Shown one piece after another: positions 33,597 to 43,304 of a stretch of 47,140 nucleotides of DNA. The translations under genes and the position numbers were made by a program. The notes under the pieces were generated by a model. It searched no databases. It saw nothing but the letters and a program-made list of their open reading frames with translations, and was not told where the DNA came from. The stretch comes from Actinomadura fibrosa (lineage in GTDB: Bacteria > Actinomycetota > Actinomycetes > Streptosporangiales > Streptosporangiaceae), in the NCBI RefSeq assembly GCF_900659615.1, contig NZ_CAACUY010000055.1, positions 1 to 47,140 on the forward strand. The letters are read 5' to 3'. Within the stretch, counting starts at the first letter, position 1; each line of letters starts with the position of its first letter.

Positions 33597-34430
33597 ATGT
33601 GCAGATGGATGGCCTATTCCGGCGACCCCATCGCCGCCGAGGACCTGCTGTTCCGGCCCGTCCACTCCATCATCGACCAGAGCCTGCATTCGCGTCTGGG
33701 AGCCACGACCACCAACGGTGACGGCTTCGGAGTCGGCTGGTACGGCCGGGGAACGACGCCCGCGCTCTTCAAGAGCACCGACCCCGCTTGGAGCGACCGG
33801 AATCTGCGCGAGGTCGCCGCGCAGATCGACACACCGCTCCTGTTCGCCCACGTTCGCACCTCGACGGGCACTCCCGTCCAGCGCAGCAACTGCCATCCGT
33901 TCCGGTACGGCCGCTGGCTCTGGATGCACAACGGGGCCGTGACCGGGTTCCACGAACTGAAGCGCGACCTGATGATGGCGGTGGACGCCGCGCTGTATCC
34001 CGGCATCGAGGGCTCCACCGACTCCGAGGCCCTGTTCTTCCTGGCCCTCACCTTCGGGCTGGCCGAGGATCCCCCGGCGGGCGTCGCCCGCGCGGTCGGG
34101 CTCGTCGAGCGGCTCGCGCGGCGCCGCCGCATCACCGCGCCGGTGCGGATGACCGTGGCCACCACCGACGGCGAGACGATCTGGATCTTCCGCTACTCCA
34201 CCGCCGGGGAGAGCGGATCCCTCTTCTGCTCCACCGAGATGTCGCAGGTGCGCCGGCTCTACCCCGACCTGGAGGTGCTGCGGCGGCTGGGGACCGAAGC
34301 GCGCCTCATCGTCTCCGAACCGCTCCGCGATCTCCCCGGCGTCTGGACCGAGGTCCCCGAACGCTCGTACGGAGTCGTGCATGCGGGCAAGCACGAGATC
34401 CACCCTTTCAACCCGCTGCCGAGCGCATGA
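33597..34430 (+). CDS. Class II glutamine amidotransferase (YafJ/EgtC-like)
   Basis: 277 residues. Cys2 right after the initiator Met (MCRWMAYSG) is the N-terminal nucleophile. GDGFGVGWYG, LFAHVRTSTG and NCHPFRYGRWLWMHNG supply the glutamine-binding and oxyanion residues. No synthetase domain is fused, so ammonia or gamma-glutamyl transfer would serve a separate partner. It lies 60 bp before phosphoketolase on the same strand, perhaps co-transcribed. Confidence 0.9.
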   Translation: MCRWMAYSGDPIAAEDLLFRPVHSIIDQSLHSRLGATTTNGDGFGVGWYGRGTTPALFKSTDPAWSDRNLREVAAQIDTPLLFAHVRTSTGTPVQRSNCHPFRYGRWLWMHNGAVTGFHELKRDLMMAVDAALYPGIEGSTDSEALFFLALTFGLAEDPPAGVARAVGLVERLARRRRITAPVRMTVATTDGETIWIFRYSTAGESGSLFCSTEMSQVRRLYPDLEVLRRLGTEARLIVSEPLRDLPGVWTEVPERSYGVVHAGKHEIHPFNPLPSA

Positions 34431-34489
34431 ATTCACATGTCGGCCAACGTGGCGGGTTCGCCGAACATCAGTGAGGAGTGAGCCGGACA

Positions 34490-36937
34490 ATGGCGGCTTC
34501 ATACGGATTCGACGCCAGTATTTCCAGTGCCGTGGAAAGGCGTGGAAGCGGTCCAGCGACCGGCGCGCATGGGGCGCCCGCCGGGCCGCTTTCCGACGAC
34601 GTGCTGGATCGGATGCGGCGCTACTGGGCGGCGGCCAACTACCTGACGATCGCGCAGATCTACCTGCTGGACAACCCCCTGCTGCGCGAGCCGCTGCGCC
34701 GCGAGCACATCAAGCCGCGGCTGCTCGGCCACTGGGGGACGTCCCCCGGCCTCAACCTCGTCTACGTGCACCTGAACCGGCTGATCAACGAGCGGGACGC
34801 CAGCGCGATCTACCTGGCCGGGCCGGGCCACGGGGGCCCGGCCCTGGTCGCCCAGGCCTATCTGGAGGGCACCTACTCGCAGGTGTATCCCGCGGTCTCC
34901 CAGGATCTCGAAGGGCTCCGGCTGCTGTGCCGCCGCTTCTCGACGCCCGGCGGCATCCCGAGCCACGTCAGCGTGCAGACCCCCGGGTCGATCCACGAGG
35001 GCGGCGAGCTCGGCTACGTGCTCTCCCACGCGTTCGGGGCGGCCTTCGACAACCCGGACCTGCTCGTGGTCGCCGTCGTGGGCGACGGGGAGGCCGAGTC
35101 GGGGCCGCTGGCCGGAGCCTGGAAGGGCACCGCGTTCCTGAACCCGGTCCGCGACGGGGCCGTGCTGCCCGTCCTGCACCTGAACGGCTACAAGATCAGC
35201 GGTCCGACGGTCCTCGGCCGCGACGACGACGAGGACGTCCGGGCGCTCCTGCAGGGCAACGGCTACGACGTCCACTTCGTGGAGGGCGACGACCCCGCCC
35301 TCGTCCACCAGGCGTTCGCCGCGACGCTCGACCGCTGCCACGACCGCATCCGCGCGATCCAGACCGAGGCGCGCCGGGACGGGTTCACCGGACGTCCGCG
35401 CTGGCCCGCCATCGTCCTGCGCACACCGAAGGGCTGGACGGGCCCACGGGTCCTGGACGGCCGCCCGGTCGAGGGCACCTTCCGCGCCCACCAGGTTCCG
35501 CTGGCACACCCGCGCACCGACCCCGCCGAGTTCCGCATGCTGGAGGAATGGCTGCGCGGCTACCGGCCGGACGAGCTGTTCGACGCCGATGGCCGGCTCG
35601 TCCCCGAACTCGCCGGACTCGCGCCGCGCGCCGAGCGGCGCATGAGCGCCAACCCGCACGCCAACGGCGGCGAAATCATGGTCGACCTGGACATCCCCGA
35701 CTTCCGCGACTACGCGCTGGAGGTCAAGCGGCCGGCCACCGAACGGCAGGAGTCGACCCGCAGGCTCGGCCACATGCTCCGCGACATCTACGTCCGCAAC
35801 GCCGCGGCGGGCAACTTCCGCCTGTTCTGCCCGGACGAGACGAACTCCAACCGGCTGGGCAACGTCTTCGAGGTCGAGAACCGCTGCTTCGTCGGCCCCA
35901 CCCTCGACATCGACGACCACCTGGCGCCGGACGGCCGTGTGATGGAGGTGCTCAGCGAGCACCTGTGCGAAGGGTGGCTGGAGGGCTACCTGCTGACCGG
36001 CCGGCACGGGCTGTTCGCCACCTACGAGGCGTTCGCAATGGTGTCCGCCTCGATGACCGTCCAGCACGCCAAATGGCTCCAGGAGGCCCGGAACCTCCCC
36101 TGGCGGGAACCGGTCGCGTCCCTCAACATCCTGCTCACCTCGACCTGCTGGCGCAACGACCACAACGGGTTCAGCCACCAGGGCCCCGGCCTGATCGACG
36201 TCGTGCTGTCCAAGCGCGGCACCGTCGCCCGCATCTACATGCCGCCCGACGCCAACTGCCTGCTGTCGGTCGCCGACCACTGCCTGCGCAGCCGCGACCT
36301 GGTCAACCTCATCGTCATCGACAAGCAGCCGCAGCTCCAGTACTTCGACCTGGACCACGCCGTCGAGCACTGCCGCCGCGGCGCCTCGATCCTGCACCGC
36401 GTCGGCAGCGACGACGGCGGCGAACCCGACGTGGTCCTGGCCGCGGCCGGCGACATCCCGATGCTGGAGACCGTCGCGGCCGCGTCATGGCTGCGGCAGC
36501 ACGTCCCCGACCTGCGCGTGCGCGTCGTCAACGTCGTCGACCTCATGCGTCTGTTCCCGCCCGCCCACCACCCGCACGGCATGACGAGCGAGGAGTTCGT
36601 CGAGCTGTTCACCGCCGACAGACCGGTCGTCTTCGCCTTCCACGGCTACCAGCGGGCGATCCACGAGATCGTCCACGGGCACCCCGACGTCGGCCGCGTC
36701 CACGTCCGCGGCTACAACGAGCAGGGCACCACCACGACCCCGTTCCAGATGTGCGTGCTCAACGAGATGAGCCGCTTCCACCTGGCCGCCGAGGCGATCC
36801 GCCGCGTGCCCCGGCTCGCCGAGCGCGCGGCGGAGCTCACCGCCGCGTGCGAGGAGCAGATCACCGCCTCGGTGACGTACGCGCACGAGCACCTGGAGGA
36901 CCCGCCCGAGATCCGCGACTGGACCTGGCCCGAGTGA
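34490..36937 (+). CDS. xfp: Phosphoketolase (xylulose-5-phosphate/fructose-6-phosphate)
   Basis: 815 residues from ATG 34490 (GAGGAG 11 nt upstream; GTG 34478 is the alternative). TPP-enzyme signatures: GHGGPALVAQAYLEGTYS early, IHEGGELGYVLSHAFGAA, and GDGEAESGPLAGAW for the diphosphate/Mg site. The middle domain has NRCFVGPTLDIDDHL region motifs, and the C-terminal domain has KQPQLQYF. It cleaves xylulose-5-P or fructose-6-P with phosphate to give acetyl-P plus an aldose phosphate. Length is normal for the family. The HAD phosphatase follows by 34 bp. Confidence 0.95.
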   Translation: MAASYGFDASISSAVERRGSGPATGAHGAPAGPLSDDVLDRMRRYWAAANYLTIAQIYLLDNPLLREPLRREHIKPRLLGHWGTSPGLNLVYVHLNRLINERDASAIYLAGPGHGGPALVAQAYLEGTYSQVYPAVSQDLEGLRLLCRRFSTPGGIPSHVSVQTPGSIHEGGELGYVLSHAFGAAFDNPDLLVVAVVGDGEAESGPLAGAWKGTAFLNPVRDGAVLPVLHLNGYKISGPTVLGRDDDEDVRALLQGNGYDVHFVEGDDPALVHQAFAATLDRCHDRIRAIQTEARRDGFTGRPRWPAIVLRTPKGWTGPRVLDGRPVEGTFRAHQVPLAHPRTDPAEFRMLEEWLRGYRPDELFDADGRLVPELAGLAPRAERRMSANPHANGGEIMVDLDIPDFRDYALEVKRPATERQESTRRLGHMLRDIYVRNAAAGNFRLFCPDETNSNRLGNVFEVENRCFVGPTLDIDDHLAPDGRVMEVLSEHLCEGWLEGYLLTGRHGLFATYEAFAMVSASMTVQHAKWLQEARNLPWREPVASLNILLTSTCWRNDHNGFSHQGPGLIDVVLSKRGTVARIYMPPDANCLLSVADHCLRSRDLVNLIVIDKQPQLQYFDLDHAVEHCRRGASILHRVGSDDGGEPDVVLAAAGDIPMLETVAAASWLRQHVPDLRVRVVNVVDLMRLFPPAHHPHGMTSEEFVELFTADRPVVFAFHGYQRAIHEIVHGHPDVGRVHVRGYNEQGTTTTPFQMCVLNEMSRFHLAAEAIRRVPRLAERAAELTAACEEQITASVTYAHEHLEDPPEIRDWTWPE

Positions 36938-36971
36938 GCGTCCGCTCGACCTCCCCGCAAGGAGACGGAGC

Positions 36972-37832
36972 ATGGCCGGAACGAGCTCCCCACCACCGCC
37001 GATCTCCGCGGTCCTGGCGGACGTGGACGGCACCCTGGTGACCAAGGGCAAGGTGCTGACCCCGCGCGCGATCGACGCGATCAGGCGGCTCCACGAGGCC
37101 GGCGTCCTGTTCGCGATCACGAGCGGACGTCCGCCGCGCGGCATGCGCATGCTGGTCCACCCACTGGAGATGCGGGGCCCCATGGCGGCGTTCAACGGCG
37201 GCATCATCGTCCAGCCGGACATGACCGTCGTCGACGAGCGCACCGTCCCGGCCGACGCCGCTCCGGCGATCGTCGAGACGATCCGCGCGCACGGCCTCTA
37301 CGTCTGGGTCTACCGCGGCACCGAGTGGTACGTCACCGACCCGGAGGCGCCGCACGCGCGGCGCGAGGCGACGACCGTGCGGTTCCAGCCCACCGTCGTG
37401 CCCGGCTACGACCGCCTCCTCGACCGGGCCGTGAAGATCGTCGGCGTCAGCGACGACCACGACCTGGTCGCCCGCTGCGAGGCCGCGGTACGGCAGCGGT
37501 TCGGCACGCACGTCTCGGCCGCCCGCTCCCAGGCGTACTACCTGGACGTGACCCACCCGACCGCCAACAAAGGCGTCGTCGTGGAGCGCCTGTCGCACTA
37601 CTACGGCATCCCCTTGGAACAGATCGTCACGGTCGGCGACCAGCCCAACGACGTCCTGATGTTCCAGCGCAGCGGAACGAGCATCGCGATGGGCAACGCC
37701 AGCAAGGAGGTGCAGGAGCAGGCCACCTACGTGACCGCCTCCCACGAGGACGAAGGCTTCGCCAAGGCCATCGAGCAGTACGTCCTCCCCCGCACCCCCG
37801 CCTTCCGACCGGGCAGAGAAGGAAGCCCCTGA
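36972..37832 (+). CDS. HAD-superfamily (Cof-type, class IIB) phosphatase
   Basis: 286 residues. Motif I is ADVDGTLV (two catalytic Asp), motif II ITSGRP, motif III Lys in NKGVVVERL and motif IV GDQPNDVLMF. The C2B cap lies between motifs II and III. Such enzymes dephosphorylate sugar phosphates or cofactors. Its place just after phosphoketolase suggests a sugar-phosphate substrate. GGAG lies at the correct distance upstream. Confidence 0.93.
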   Translation: MAGTSSPPPPISAVLADVDGTLVTKGKVLTPRAIDAIRRLHEAGVLFAITSGRPPRGMRMLVHPLEMRGPMAAFNGGIIVQPDMTVVDERTVPADAAPAIVETIRAHGLYVWVYRGTEWYVTDPEAPHARREATTVRFQPTVVPGYDRLLDRAVKIVGVSDDHDLVARCEAAVRQRFGTHVSAARSQAYYLDVTHPTANKGVVVERLSHYYGIPLEQIVTVGDQPNDVLMFQRSGTSIAMGNASKEVQEQATYVTASHEDEGFAKAIEQYVLPRTPAFRPGREGSP

Positions 37833-37846
37833 GCAGTCACCGGGCC

Positions 37847-37874
37847 GCAACCCCTCGGAACCCCGAGGGGTTGC
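37847..37874 (+). terminator. Terminator hairpin after phosphoketolase operon
   Basis: GCAACCCCTCGG pairs with CCGAGGGGTTGC around AACC, 15 bp after the HAD stop. No T run follows, which is common in high-GC actinomycetes. Confidence 0.75.
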
Positions 37875-38071
37875 GTCCGAGAATGCTCGTAATTGCGGGT
37901 GTTAGTCGAGATCCGGTTCGCTGATCTCTTCTCAGGATGAGGATATTCCCCGGATCGCCAGAATATCATTTCGGATGTCCGTCGACTATCGGTCGACCGA
38001 GTGGCTGCTGGCCGGACTCGGCCGTGTTGGATTGTTGGCGAGTCTGGCATCGTGTGATGCAGGCGGCGTTA

Positions 38072-38100
38072 TTGACATCGTGCGGATCACATCGGATATC
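38072..38100 (+). promoter_or_regulatory. Possible sigma-70 promoter upstream of unknown 366-residue gene
   Basis: TTGACA (38072-38077), a 17-bp spacer, then GATATC (38095-38100), 38 bp before the GTG start. The -35 box is perfect and the -10 box weak. It lies in an otherwise empty, AT-richer gap (37875-38137). Confidence 0.45.
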
Positions 38101-38137
38101 AGTGGCGCGGCAGTCATGATCGGAAAAGGGGGCGGCT

Positions 38138-39238
38138 GTGCTTCAGGTGACGAACGGCTCCGGTGAGGTCGTCAAGGTCTCCAAGGTCGAGCAGTTGGTA
38201 GCGCTGATCCCCGGAGAGACGATGACGTCGCTGAGGGAGCAGGTCGGAGACGCCGGCACGCTCAATGACTATCTGGACCTCTTCATCGGGCAGGGCCGGA
38301 AGACCACGAGCGCCAGGCTCGGCGCGGACGTGTCGATGGCCGTTCGGATCATGCACTGGAAGGACGCGGGGGAATTGCCCGGTACCCGGGGTGGCGGGGA
38401 CTTGGTGATGTTCCACTACGTCACTCCTGAGCCTCAAGTGGCAGGAGGGAAGGGGAGCGCTCAGCTGGCGGCGGCGCAGGAGGCGAGCGTTTATGCCCAG
38501 AATCAGCTCAGGTTCAACGGCAAGCAGATGCTGCGCGTGTACTCCGCCTACACGAACTTCTTCAAGAAGTACGCCCTTGACGGCGCCGACCAGGGTCGGT
38601 TGACCCGGTTCGGGGAGGAGGCGTGGGCGGGGAGGTCGGTGGACCCGTCGTCCCCCGACACGCTCGTAGATGCCTTGGGTAAAGCGGCCGACGGGCAACC
38701 GTTCATGATGTCCTTCATTTACGGCGCCCACCAGGTATATATGAGGTTCTCCTATGAGGGGGGATCGTATCGGCTTGAGTACTTCGATCGGCAACGGCAG
38801 ACGCTCACCCTGAAGGGGCGGGAGATTCCCGGCTATCTTCGGGGTGAAGAGACGGCCGACGCCCGGCCGATGTACTTCATCTTCGGGATCGAGCCGAAGG
38901 AGCTGGCGACCCTCTGCGCCGAAGCACAGGCGCTCGCCGCGAAGCAGATCGTCAATCCGGGCGAGACACTGGTCAACGGTCCACGGAAGAGCGTCCTTGA
39001 GAAGCTCGCGGCGAAGGCGACGGACGTCGGTGTCTTCGGCGATCCCGAGCCGGCTCAGCATCCGGACGCGATCAACTGTCCCTGGGCGAGTCTGGAGAGT
39101 GCCATCCGCCATTTCGTGGGGCCTGAGCCGCTCCAGAGGCAGGTCGGGTTCATTCGCGAGGTGGGGGTGACCCTCTACATAGCCGACAGTGGCTCGCCCG
39201 TGGAACGGGAAGCGGCGGGCCTGATGGCCGCCGAATAG
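38138..39238 (+). CDS. Unknown protein, 366 residues
   Basis: Starts at GTG 38138 with GGGGGCGG upstream. There is no signal peptide or membrane helix. Composition is ordinary and soluble, with segments such as VMFHYVTPEPQ, GAHQVYMRFSYEGGSYRLEY and YFIFGIEPKEL. I recognise no family. Base composition is less GC-rich in the third position than in the neighbouring phosphoketolase, and its own promoter suggests independent expression and perhaps recent acquisition. Confidence 0.75.
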   Translation: MLQVTNGSGEVVKVSKVEQLVALIPGETMTSLREQVGDAGTLNDYLDLFIGQGRKTTSARLGADVSMAVRIMHWKDAGELPGTRGGGDLVMFHYVTPEPQVAGGKGSAQLAAAQEASVYAQNQLRFNGKQMLRVYSAYTNFFKKYALDGADQGRLTRFGEEAWAGRSVDPSSPDTLVDALGKAADGQPFMMSFIYGAHQVYMRFSYEGGSYRLEYFDRQRQTLTLKGREIPGYLRGEETADARPMYFIFGIEPKELATLCAEAQALAAKQIVNPGETLVNGPRKSVLEKLAAKATDVGVFGDPEPAQHPDAINCPWASLESAIRHFVGPEPLQRQVGFIREVGVTLYIADSGSPVEREAAGLMAAE

Positions 39239-39412
39239 CCTCGGACGCCGCGCTCTGGATTCGCGCTCCCGAGCCGGGACGGGTGGCATGCGGTGGTGTC
39301 GCGACCGCGCGGACCCCCTGCGCCGGATCTGCGATCGCCGCTATCGTGTCGTGACCGAATCACGGTGATCGCCGCTTGGTCCGGTCTTTCGTCCACGGCG
39401 GATGGGGATGGC

Positions 39413-40213
39413 GTGTCGCAGCAGCCGGGTGTGCCGCGGGGGATCGATCCGAGCAGGCCGAACGTGGCCCGCATGTACGACTACGTGCTCGGGGGCAAGG
39501 ACAACTACGCCGCCGACCGCGAGCTCGCCGAGCACCTCATCGCCTCCATCCCGGACGGGGTCGAGGCGCTGCGGGCGAACCGGCGTTTTCTCGGGCGCGC
39601 CGTCGCCTACGTCGCCCGGCAGGGCGTCGACCAGTTCATCGATCTCGGCGCCGGGCTGCCCAACCAGGGCAATGTGCACGAGATCGCTCAGGGTGTTCAT
39701 CCGCACGCCCGTGTCGTCTACGTCGATATCGACCCGGTGGTCATCACGCATGCCCGCGCCCTGCTGGCGGCTGATGATCACACGGCCGTCGTGCAGGCCG
39801 ACATGCGGAATCCCGGGACGGTCCTCGCGTCCGAGGCCGTGGCCCGGCTGATCGACTTCGACCGGCCGGTCGGCGTCATCTTCAACGCCATGCTGCACTT
39901 CGTCACCGATGCCGAGGATCCCGCGGGCATCGTCGCCGCCTTCACCGGGCACATGGCGCCGGGCAGCCACCTGGTGATCTCGCACAGCACCGTGGACGAC
40001 CGTCCGGCGGACCTGGTCGAGATCATCAGGGCCGCCTACGACAACGCCTCGGCGCCCATGGTCTTCCGGACGCGCGAGGGGGTCCTGCGCCTGTTCAACG
40101 GGCTCACCCTCGTCGAACCGGGCCTGGTCAAGGTCAACCGGTGGCGGTCCGACGACCTTGAGGCCGCCGCGCGCGGCGGCGCCTGGGTCTACGGCGGCGT
40201 CGCCGTCAAGTGA
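39413..40213 (+). CDS. SAM-dependent methyltransferase, DUF574 type
   Basis: 266 residues from GTG 39413 (VSQQPGVPRGIDPSRPNVAR); the in-frame extension to 39293 lacks a site. NVARMYDYVLGGKDNYAADR is the hallmark opening of this actinobacterial family (PF04672). FIDLGAGLPNQGNVHEIAQ is the SAM-binding loop, and VVYVDIDPVVITHARALL follows with the acidic residue for the ribose. The substrate is unknown. Such genes are abundant in Streptomyces relatives, often near regulators. Confidence 0.9.
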   Translation: MSQQPGVPRGIDPSRPNVARMYDYVLGGKDNYAADRELAEHLIASIPDGVEALRANRRFLGRAVAYVARQGVDQFIDLGAGLPNQGNVHEIAQGVHPHARVVYVDIDPVVITHARALLAADDHTAVVQADMRNPGTVLASEAVARLIDFDRPVGVIFNAMLHFVTDAEDPAGIVAAFTGHMAPGSHLVISHSTVDDRPADLVEIIRAAYDNASAPMVFRTREGVLRLFNGLTLVEPGLVKVNRWRSDDLEAAARGGAWVYGGVAVK

Positions 40214-40359
40214 CTCCCGGGGCGCGCGAGGAGGGCCGCGGCCCGATTTGTCCCTGTTACGGGTGGTTTCAGCGGTGCAGGACGGGCAGAGGGTCTGAAC
40301 AGGCTCGGCCCTCGGGTGGTCCAGCGGCCACCGCTCGTCGTGTTTCGGGGAGGTCGATC

Positions 40360-40938
40360 ATGCGCCCCGCAGGTGAGAACCGGCGGCACCGGCCCGGCTG
40401 CCACCTCAGGCTGCTCGGCTCGTTCGAGCTGCGGCACGCGGACCGGGCGGTGCCCGTCGCGCCGTGCGCGCAGCGGCTGCTGGCCTTTCTGGCGACGCGG
40501 AGCCGGCTCGCCACCAGGACGACGGCGGCGACCGCCCTGTGGCCGGAGTTCACCGACCGCAGGGCGGTCGCCAACCTGCGCTCGACGCTGTGGCGGCTCC
40601 GCCGCGATCATGCCGTCGACCTGGTCAGCAGCACCGGCGACGGGGTGACGCTGGCGGACGGCGTCGATGTCGACGTCCGGCGCGTCCACCGGGCCGTGAC
40701 CGCCCTGGCCGCGCAGGACGAGGGGACCGCGGACGCACGGGCCGGTCCGGACGGTCTCGATCCCACCGTGCTCAGCCAGGATCTGCTCCAGGACTGGCCG
40801 GAGGAGTGGCTGCTGCCCGTCCGGGAGTGGTTCCGGCAGGTGCGCTTGCACGGGTTGGACATGCTCTGCGAGCGGCGGTGCCGGTGCGGCGAGTTCAACG
40901 CGGCGCTGGAGGCGGGCATGCTCGCCGTACGTCCCGAC
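40360..40938 (+). pseudogene. SARP/AfsR-type regulator, 3' part missing
   Basis: From ATG 40360 the frame encodes an N-terminal winged-helix DNA-binding domain (LRLLGSFELRHADRAVP, LATRTTAATALWPEF, NLRSTLWRLRRDH). The start of a BTAD domain follows (LSQDLLQDWPEEWLLP, then FNAALEAGMLAVRPD). The family continues here with many more residues; instead the frame enters the antisense of the Nramp gene at about 40930 and becomes low-complexity. About 193 genuine residues remain, against 250 or more expected. It may still bind DNA but lacks most of the transcription-activation domain. Confidence 0.75.
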
Positions 40939-42042
40939 GCTGGAGGAGGCCAGGCCGGAGGCGAGCAGGGCCAGGGCGAACGCCACGGCCGCGCCCGGGC
41001 CGAGCAGCCGGCCGAGCTCGTGGTGGATGGCGCCGAGCCCGCCCGGGTCGGCGCCGCCGAAGGCGGCCGCGGCCACGGTCAGCATGACCATGTTGACCAC
41101 GCCCGCGGCGCCGAGCGCGACCGCGATGTCGACGCGGCTCGACCGCAGCGCCGCGCGGCTGCCGGGCGGCTCGCCCTGCCGGCTCGTCAGCTCGGAGTGC
41201 AGGTAGATCACGTGCGGCATCACGGTCGCGCCGACGATGCCGGTGGCGAGGAGCATGCTGTCGGTCCCGTCCAGGCGCGGGACGAACCCGCCGGCCGCGC
41301 CGCCCAGCGAGCCGGCGCGCAGGGACTGGTAGGCGAAGCCCGCCAGCACGCTGCCGAGCAGCCCGGCGATCACGATCTCGAACCGGTGCCGCCCCCGCGG
41401 CGCGAGCATGAGCAGGACGCACGAGACCGTCGCGGTGATGCCGGCCGCCGGCAGCAGCGGGACGCCGAACAGCAGGTTCAGCGCGATCGCGCCGCCGATG
41501 AACTCGGCCAGGTCGGTCGCGACCGCGACCAGCTCGGCCTGGAGCCACAGCAGCCGCACGACCGGGCGCGGCAGCCGGTCCCGGCACAGCCGGGGGAGGC
41601 TCCGGCCGGTGGCGATGCCGAGCTTGGCCGACAGGCTCTGCACGAACATCGCGACGAGGTTCGCCGCCGCGATCACCCAGAGCAGCAGGTAGCCGTGGCG
41701 CGCGCCGCCGGACATGTTGGTGGCGAAGTTGCCCGGGTCGACGTAGGCGACGGACACGACGAACGCCGGTCCGCACAGCCCCGCGAGGCGGCGGGCCCGG
41801 CCGCGCGTCCGGCCGCGCGTCCGGTGCCGGGAGGGCACGTCCGTCGGCAGGACCGGCGCCCCGGTGACCGGCCCCTCGGGTACGGCGACCGGTGCGCCGG
41901 TCATGATCGGTCCTGCGGCGGGCGGCATGGTCGCGGGAGGCTTGGCGATGGCCGGGACGGCTGCGGGGGTGCGCGCGGTGGCCGGGACGGCTGTGGGGGT
42001 GGTGGCCGGTGCGGGTCGTCGGTACTGGGCCGGATCGAGCAC
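40926..42042 (-). pseudogene. Nramp-family Mn/Fe transporter, C-terminal part missing
   Basis: From ATG 42042 there is a long Pro/Ala-rich N-terminal extension (about 85 residues), then the Nramp core. SVAYVDPGNFATNMSGGA has the metal-binding DPGN, and GATVMPHVIYLHSEL carries the MPH motif of helix 6. The frame follows the family to GLASSSVGTYGEH in helix 8, then enters the antisense of the SARP fragment and ends as nonsense at 40189. At least the last three helices are lost, so transport is doubtful. It is adjacent to Mn catalase, which would have fitted a manganese role. Confidence 0.8.
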
Positions 42043-42163
42043 GGCGGGCTCCTCTCGTGGGCCGCTCCGCCGCCGTCCCCGCGTCGGGGCGCGGCGGCCC
42101 GGAACGGGCGAGGCAGGCGGGATCCGGGCGCGGGCGCCGGGTTCCCGCCTGCCGTCGGCTCGG

Positions 42164-43063
42164 TCAGGTGAGCTTGTCCTTGAGCTTTCCGGCCAGTCCG
42201 GCCTCGGTGCCGAGGGCCGGGCCCCGCGGTTCGCCCTGGCTGCCGTCGTAGGTGGCGTACAGGGCGGGGTCCGGGGGCGGGGCCGAGGCCACGTCGCCCA
42301 GCGGCTCGGTGTCGGTGAGGTAGCCGAACTCGTGCCGCCCGTCGGGCTGCGGCCCGCTCGCCCAGCCGCCCTCCTGCCCGTGCTCGCCGTCCGAGAGGTG
42401 CCAGACGGACGTGGCGTGCTCGGCGTGCTCCTCGTCCAGCAGGGCGTTCGGCGCGACCGTGCCCTCCAGGCCGTCGGCCTGGAGCTCCGCGATCGCCTGG
42501 ATCCACAGGTTCTGGTGCAGGGTGTCGCGGGCCAGGTTGAACTTGAGCATGTCCCGGACGCCGGCGTCGTCGGTCATCTGGTAGAGGCGGGCCGTCTGGA
42601 CGCGCCCGTGGGCCTCGGCGGAGACGTTCGCGCGGAAGTCGGCCAGCAGGTTCCCGCTGGCGACGATGTAGCGGCCGTTCCAGGGGTAGCCGTTGCTGTC
42701 GGAGGGCAGCGGCCCGCCGCCCGCCACGATGGCCTGCTGGACGTCCATCCCGCCGATCACCGAGCCGACGACCGGGTCGGCCGCGGCGGCCTTGGAGGTG
42801 GCGGTGGCCGGCGCCCCCTCCAGCAGCCGCGCGACCATGGTGGCGATCATCTCGACGTGGCCGATCTCCTCGGTGGCCACGTCCATGATCAGGTCCTTGT
42901 ACTTGCCGGGCATGCGGCAGTTCCAGCCCTGGAACAGGTACTGCATGGTGACGGTCATCTCGCCGTACGCGCCGCCGATGAGCTCCTGGAGCTTGCGGGC
43001 GTAGAGCGGGTCGGGCTTGTCGGGCTTGGCCGCGAACTGGAGGCGGCTGTCGTGCCGGAACAT
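42164..43063 (-). CDS. Manganese catalase
   Basis: 299 residues from ATG 43063 (GGAGG 7 nt upstream). A ferritin-like four-helix bundle with metal ligands: GEMTVTMQYLFQGW (Glu), TEEIGHVEMIATMV (Glu..His), SAEAHGRVQTARLY (Glu) and ARDTLHQNLW (His). The C-terminal tail is Gly/Pro-rich. It converts hydrogen peroxide to water and oxygen with a di-Mn centre. It lies just upstream of the broken Nramp gene on the same strand. Confidence 0.95.
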   Translation of the reverse strand: MFRHDSRLQFAAKPDKPDPLYARKLQELIGGAYGEMTVTMQYLFQGWNCRMPGKYKDLIMDVATEEIGHVEMIATMVARLLEGAPATATSKAAAADPVVGSVIGGMDVQQAIVAGGGPLPSDSNGYPWNGRYIVASGNLLADFRANVSAEAHGRVQTARLYQMTDDAGVRDMLKFNLARDTLHQNLWIQAIAELQADGLEGTVAPNALLDEEHAEHATSVWHLSDGEHGQEGGWASGPQPDGRHEFGYLTDTEPLGDVASAPPPDPALYATYDGSQGEPRGPALGTEAGLAGKLKDKLT

Positions 43064-43304
43064 CGGGGTCCTCCAACCAGGAGTGGGTTTCGCTGGACTC
43101 ACCCGAAGCTAGGAACCCGCCGCCACCCGGCCGTCACCGTCACCTCACCGGTCGCCGTCCGCTCGCGCGTGTCCGCCGGTCCCGCCGGTCGGCGATGCCG
43201 TCCGGCGGGGCCGGTGGGGACGTGGACGATGCTCGTGATCGCGAGTCATCCGGCCCGGTGACGCGCTGGTGACGGCCGTATCCGGGCGGGCTGCCGCGGA
43301 GCGA

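Noticed and set aside
31346..33598. 750-residue minus-strand reading joining permease region and small membrane protein
   Set aside because: It reads the permease out of frame; the true permease frame is 31798-33261 and the small gene starts at 31801.
40210..42171. 653-residue plus-strand frame covering the SARP fragment and beyond
   Set aside because: Only the first part from 40360 is SARP-like; after 40938 it is antisense Nramp with low-complexity Arg/Gly/Ala sequence.
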